From: Palaemon carinicauda
Taxonomy: Eukaryota > Arthropoda > Malacostraca > Decapoda > Palaemonidae
DNA: 64,000 nt
Direction of reading: 5' to 3'
NCBI RefSeq assembly: GCF_036898095.1
Contig: NC_090728.1
Coordinates: forward strand, 85,214,935 to 85,278,934
The position numbers and the translations under genes were made by a program. Shown here piece by piece: positions 60,816-64,000 of the stretch; position 1 is the first letter of the stretch; each line of letters opens with the position of its first letter. Under the pieces are notes generated by a model that saw nothing but the letters and a program-made list of their open reading frames with translations, made no database searches and was not told the origin of the DNA.

Positions 60816-61419
60816 TGTTTCTGAAGACTTGTTTAAAACGTTCGAAATGAGAACTTCGCTCAATGATGAGATTTCACATTTGCTTCTCATTTTTTTTTCA
60901 TCAAAATTCATCATCGAAGATTTTTATTTTTTCATTTAAAATCTACTAAAAGCATTTGGGCTAATCTTTTCTAAATTGCCTTGTATACGCAATTGTTGAT
61001 ATATAAGATATTAAGTACTCTATCTTTTAAATGTCTTTTGACATTTTGTTTGCCCATCGTAAATTGGAGAAATTGAAATCCCGTATATGCCTTCGCTCGA
61101 CCAAAGTGGAAAGCCGGTCTCTCACTTTCTATGCACTACAGAATGTTCCTCTACTGTACAAAATATAGTTAGGTATCCACATTACTGGATGGGAATTATA
61201 CAATACTAAATTTCTTCCTTCGCAGATACTTCAGACAGATGGATGTAAGAAACTTTGTATATCACTTATCTTTTACATTCCATTTGCGGATTATGACTGA
61301 AATTGAAAAATATTAGCTGGTCAGAGTGTATGTTAATAACTGTTCAAGTTCTGATTTTAACATTTTATCATTACTGTTACTATTATTGTTAACAATAATG
61401 TTATCATTAATATTATTAT

Positions 61420-61452
61420 CATAATAATGATAATAATAATAATAATACATTA

Positions 61453-61484
<32 letters not shown>

Positions 61485-61486
61485 TA
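61420..61486. repeat. (AAT)n/(ATT)n trinucleotide tract
   Basis: Imperfect AAT repeats switch to ATT repeats around ACATTATC, giving a self-complementary tract. Confidence 0.85.
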
Positions 61487-61533
61487 CCAGTTTCTTCAAT
61501 AGTTATATTTCAAGAAATCATAATGAATAATGT

Positions 61534-61872
61534 TTGTCCATTGCCTTACACAGCACCATTCTCATGATGTTAGACATTTGTGTATGCACATTTCAACCTG
61601 CACAAAATATCCATAAATCAAAAAGGGATGTAAGAAACTCTTCCTGGTTGAAATTTATCGCTCGTTTTCGGAATTGTGAATTTATGGATCCTCGGGATTT
61701 TCCATGGATTCAATCAAAGTATCCATTAAGTGATACGTGTGAATTTCCCAAGGGCTTGGCATGTATGCGTACGTCACAAGGTCCGAATGCAATACAGATT
61801 GATGGTGAAACATTCTTCGATGTAACAATATTGTCAGTAAAAAAAAAAAGTAGTAATTCTCTTGGTATATGA
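61534..61872 (+). other. Unrecognised 112-codon open frame
   Basis: The frame contains WLKFIARFRNCEFMDPRDF and CEFPKGLACMRTSQGPNA. It ends shortly after a run of 11 A. It is not low-complexity, but it shows no signal, family or splice context that would establish it as a gene. Confidence 0.15.
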
Positions 61873-62452
61873 AAATTATACGTACTCGTTACCAATAAAC
61901 CGTAGTTTCTTCTTTTTAACTTTAAAAGGAGGTCGGAGGTTTGAATTCATCACTACTCTTCATGTTTATGTGTATACCAGTATATGTAAATAAATACCAC
62001 CTCGTGCACTAGCCAAAATAAGTAGATAGAGCTAGACGTAATGCACAAAGCTAATAATCAGAAGATCAGGGTTATGCGCATTTTAGGCCAGTCATTCTAC
62101 GCTATTTTTGGGTCAAACCCACCACAAATTGCAATAGTAATGAAACATGCAGTTTTCAATGTCAAATTTAGTGGAGAATGACATACTAAAAACCAAGTAA
62201 AATCGAAGCATTGGAACATTCCCAAATTTTGCAATCGTTAAGAGAAGGTTTTAAGAGAAAATGTGCATAAAAGTTTTAGTGTATATTCTGGACAAACAAC
62301 TGTATACATGTTACATTACGACACCGGCATTCACCTTAGCTAAATTAAGATGACTATGGCCAAGGACCAAGAGTTGAATGAACTGAGAGTCAAGTCTAAC
62401 CAGGTTGTCAAGACATCTCCATGTACCAGACCACATTGACAAATGTTTACTC

Positions 62453-64000
62453 TTATTCAGGACCAGCAAGAGCGCATTCTTCTTCTGGATCACTTTCTGG
62501 TCCGGGCAAGGTCACATTAGAACAGTGAAGTCCTTTGCATTCACTGTAAGTGGAAGACCATTCCAGGTTATACTTGCGAAAGCTGCAACGTCGGGTGCTG
62601 CAGTCTATATTGCAGCCACAGTGGATGGCATCTAGCAGGTAATCTGAAGCAGGCTTCATCTTGGTCATAACATGAACCATTCTCTCGTCAAGGATAGCCC
62701 ATCCCCAACCAATGGCATCCATGCCAACTCCTTGCCACTGCTGAACCTGAACATACACCCGTAAGCAATGTTGCTTTGCAGATGGTGATGTAGGGGGCAG
62801 GGTTAGAGGCTCAACTCTGACAGTACTTGTTGAAACCTTCTGGCAGAAGCGTTGAAGCATCAGTATGTCCAGTGTTTCCTCGGGCTGGCCATTGTACAAG
62901 CAAACCAGGATATTTTCTCCAGCTGTCATGACATCCTCTTTCGACGCTCCAGGAGTGTTGAACGTTTCCAAAAGCCCTGAGAAATACGCACTGGAGTTCA
63001 GCTTCTTTAAAGCTGCTGATTTGCCATTTAAGTACAGTCTTGATGTGGTATCACAACCCAGGAGTCCATGTGCCATAAGAAGCTTGTCACACACATGGCG
63101 TCCAAGTGTCTTTTGCACTTGCTCGACATTCCAACATCTTGCTTGCCTCCTTGACGTCAGCTTAGGCTCAGATTGGAAAACAGGTTGTGTGATGTGGGCC
63201 CTGCACGACTACATAGGAGAAGAAGAAGATTGGTGTCATCGCCAACTACCACGGTGTCCTTGGTGTTTGCACATGCAATGGCTGTCTCCATCATGAGGAC
63301 ATCTGCATTTGCTCTGGCATGGAGAACATCGTTGTGCTGCCATTAAAGGTCATCACTCAATAGACTGATGAAGCTTTGTTTATTTGTTTGATTGGCAAGG
63401 AAGTCATCTTTCTTCATAGTACATACCATGTCCTTTATGAAGTTAACAAGGGAACTGCTGTGAGATTGAACGCAACTACTATGCGCTGCATCTTTGGTGG
63501 AGGGTGCGCTCACATATCTATCAAACACTATGACAGCGTTACCATACCCGTCTCCAACATATCGTATGTAGTGACTGGAGATTCCTTCACAGGTCTCGTC
63601 AAAATTACAAGGAATTCTGTGTAGCAATGCCCCACCATCCAGAACATATTGCACATTCTGAGGCAGCAGTGTGTTGTGAACGGCATGGAGGAGTTGTTTC
63701 CAAATGACCTCGGCTAGCGCTGGCTTGTCGGCCTCAAGCAGGATATCAATGGTCTGAAACAGTGCTGGTGGGTAACTGCATAGTTCGTGCTTGAAGACAT
63801 CAGTGAGGTCATCACAGAGTGATCCTTCCGTACTTAGACGTTGGAACAATAGTTGTGGATCTATCAGAACAGATTCTTTACCATTTTTCACTGATGAACA
63901 TGTGTCTAAAGTCACAACCTGATTTTTTTTTCTTGAACGTGTGATCAAGAACCTTTTTCCCAACCATTCCATCTAAGATCTTCCTGCCCTCCGATGCTGC
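62453..64000 (-). pseudogene. PIN-like / CXC-domain protein of unknown function, broken, runs off the end
   Basis: Minus strand. It enters at the window end with GRKILDGMVGKKV; a poly-T stretch (63923-63931) shifts the frame to a long segment (63940-63343). That segment contains VDPQ-like LIDPQLLFQRLS, CSYPPALF and YGNAVIVFDRYVSAPSTKD. A stop near 63343 and another frame give HARANADVLMMETA and VVVGDDTNLLLLL. A further shift leads to 63118-62453 with VQKTLGRHVCDKLLMAHGLLGCDTTS, and near the C-terminus CGCNIDCSTRRCSFRK and SECKGLHCSN. Conserved acidic residues in hydrophobic strands look like a PIN/FEN-type nuclease fold. The C-terminal part matches a Tesmin/TSO1-like CXC repeat with several Cys lost. 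I recall a widespread, uncharacterised invertebrate family with this layout; the function is unknown. Confidence 0.6.

Overview
This window is eukaryotic nuclear DNA: AT-rich, intron-like, full of di- and trinucleotide microsatellites and layered with transposable elements (TEs). There is no operon structure and no intact, clearly recognisable host gene. The mix of DIRS-like tyrosine-recombinase retroelements, Jockey-type LINEs with (AAT)n or (GAT)n tails, tRNA-derived SINEs, Merlin and PIF/Harbinger elements and long (AT)n/(GA)n tracts is what I associate with decapod crustacean (shrimp, prawn, crab) genomes. That assignment is inference from TE style, not a database result. A run of exactly 500 N (9480-9979) shows this is a scaffolded assembly.

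Layout. 0.2-1.8 kb: decayed LINE polymerase. 2.7-4.4 kb (-): unrecognised long open frame with two internal stops and splice-donor-like ends. 5.4-7.4 kb (-): decayed gag-like frames with a four-copy 96-bp tandem repeat. 7.7-7.9 kb (-): tRNA-derived SINE. 8.9-9.5 kb (-): B-box/coiled-coil (TRIM-like) fragment. 10.0-11.3 kb (-): LINE ORF1, cut by the gap. 11.3-20.2 kb: arm A of a large inverted duplication containing a Harbinger-type MITE and a DIRS-like element. 20.2-26.1 kb: spacer with a LINE fragment, a minisatellite, an ORF1-only LINE with intact ORF1 and target-site duplication, and a short DIRS-derived inverted-repeat element. 26.1-35.4 kb (-): arm B, a DIRS-like element interrupted by two Merlin insertions, plus the same flank as arm A. 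35.4-36.3 kb: 5'-truncated LINE. 36.7-38.0 kb: older third copy of the flank. 39.0-45.5 kb (-): Gypsy-like retrotransposon split by two LINEs. 46.5-50.8 kb (-): second, more complete Gypsy-like element, possibly with a 5' LTR near 51.4-52.2 kb. 50.9-62 kb: microsatellite-rich DNA with LINE tails, two perfect-looking hairpins, a candidate solo LTR and a SINE. 62.4-64 kb (-): broken member of an uncharacterised family with PIN-like motifs and a degenerate Tesmin/TSO1-type CXC segment, running off the end.

How it fits together. The window is best read as a stratigraphy of insertions, not a set of cooperating genes. Arms A and B share flank and DIRS element, so the DIRS insertion preceded the duplication. 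The Harbinger MITE entered arm A afterwards, and arm B preserves the empty site. Arm B lost 1.69 kb at a 7-bp microhomology, and a Merlin element landed inside its tyrosine-recombinase frame. The most unusual items are the duplication with its built-in empty site, the intact ORF1-only LINE, the two hairpins and the PIN-like/CXC remnant. I did not find a convincing new functional system.
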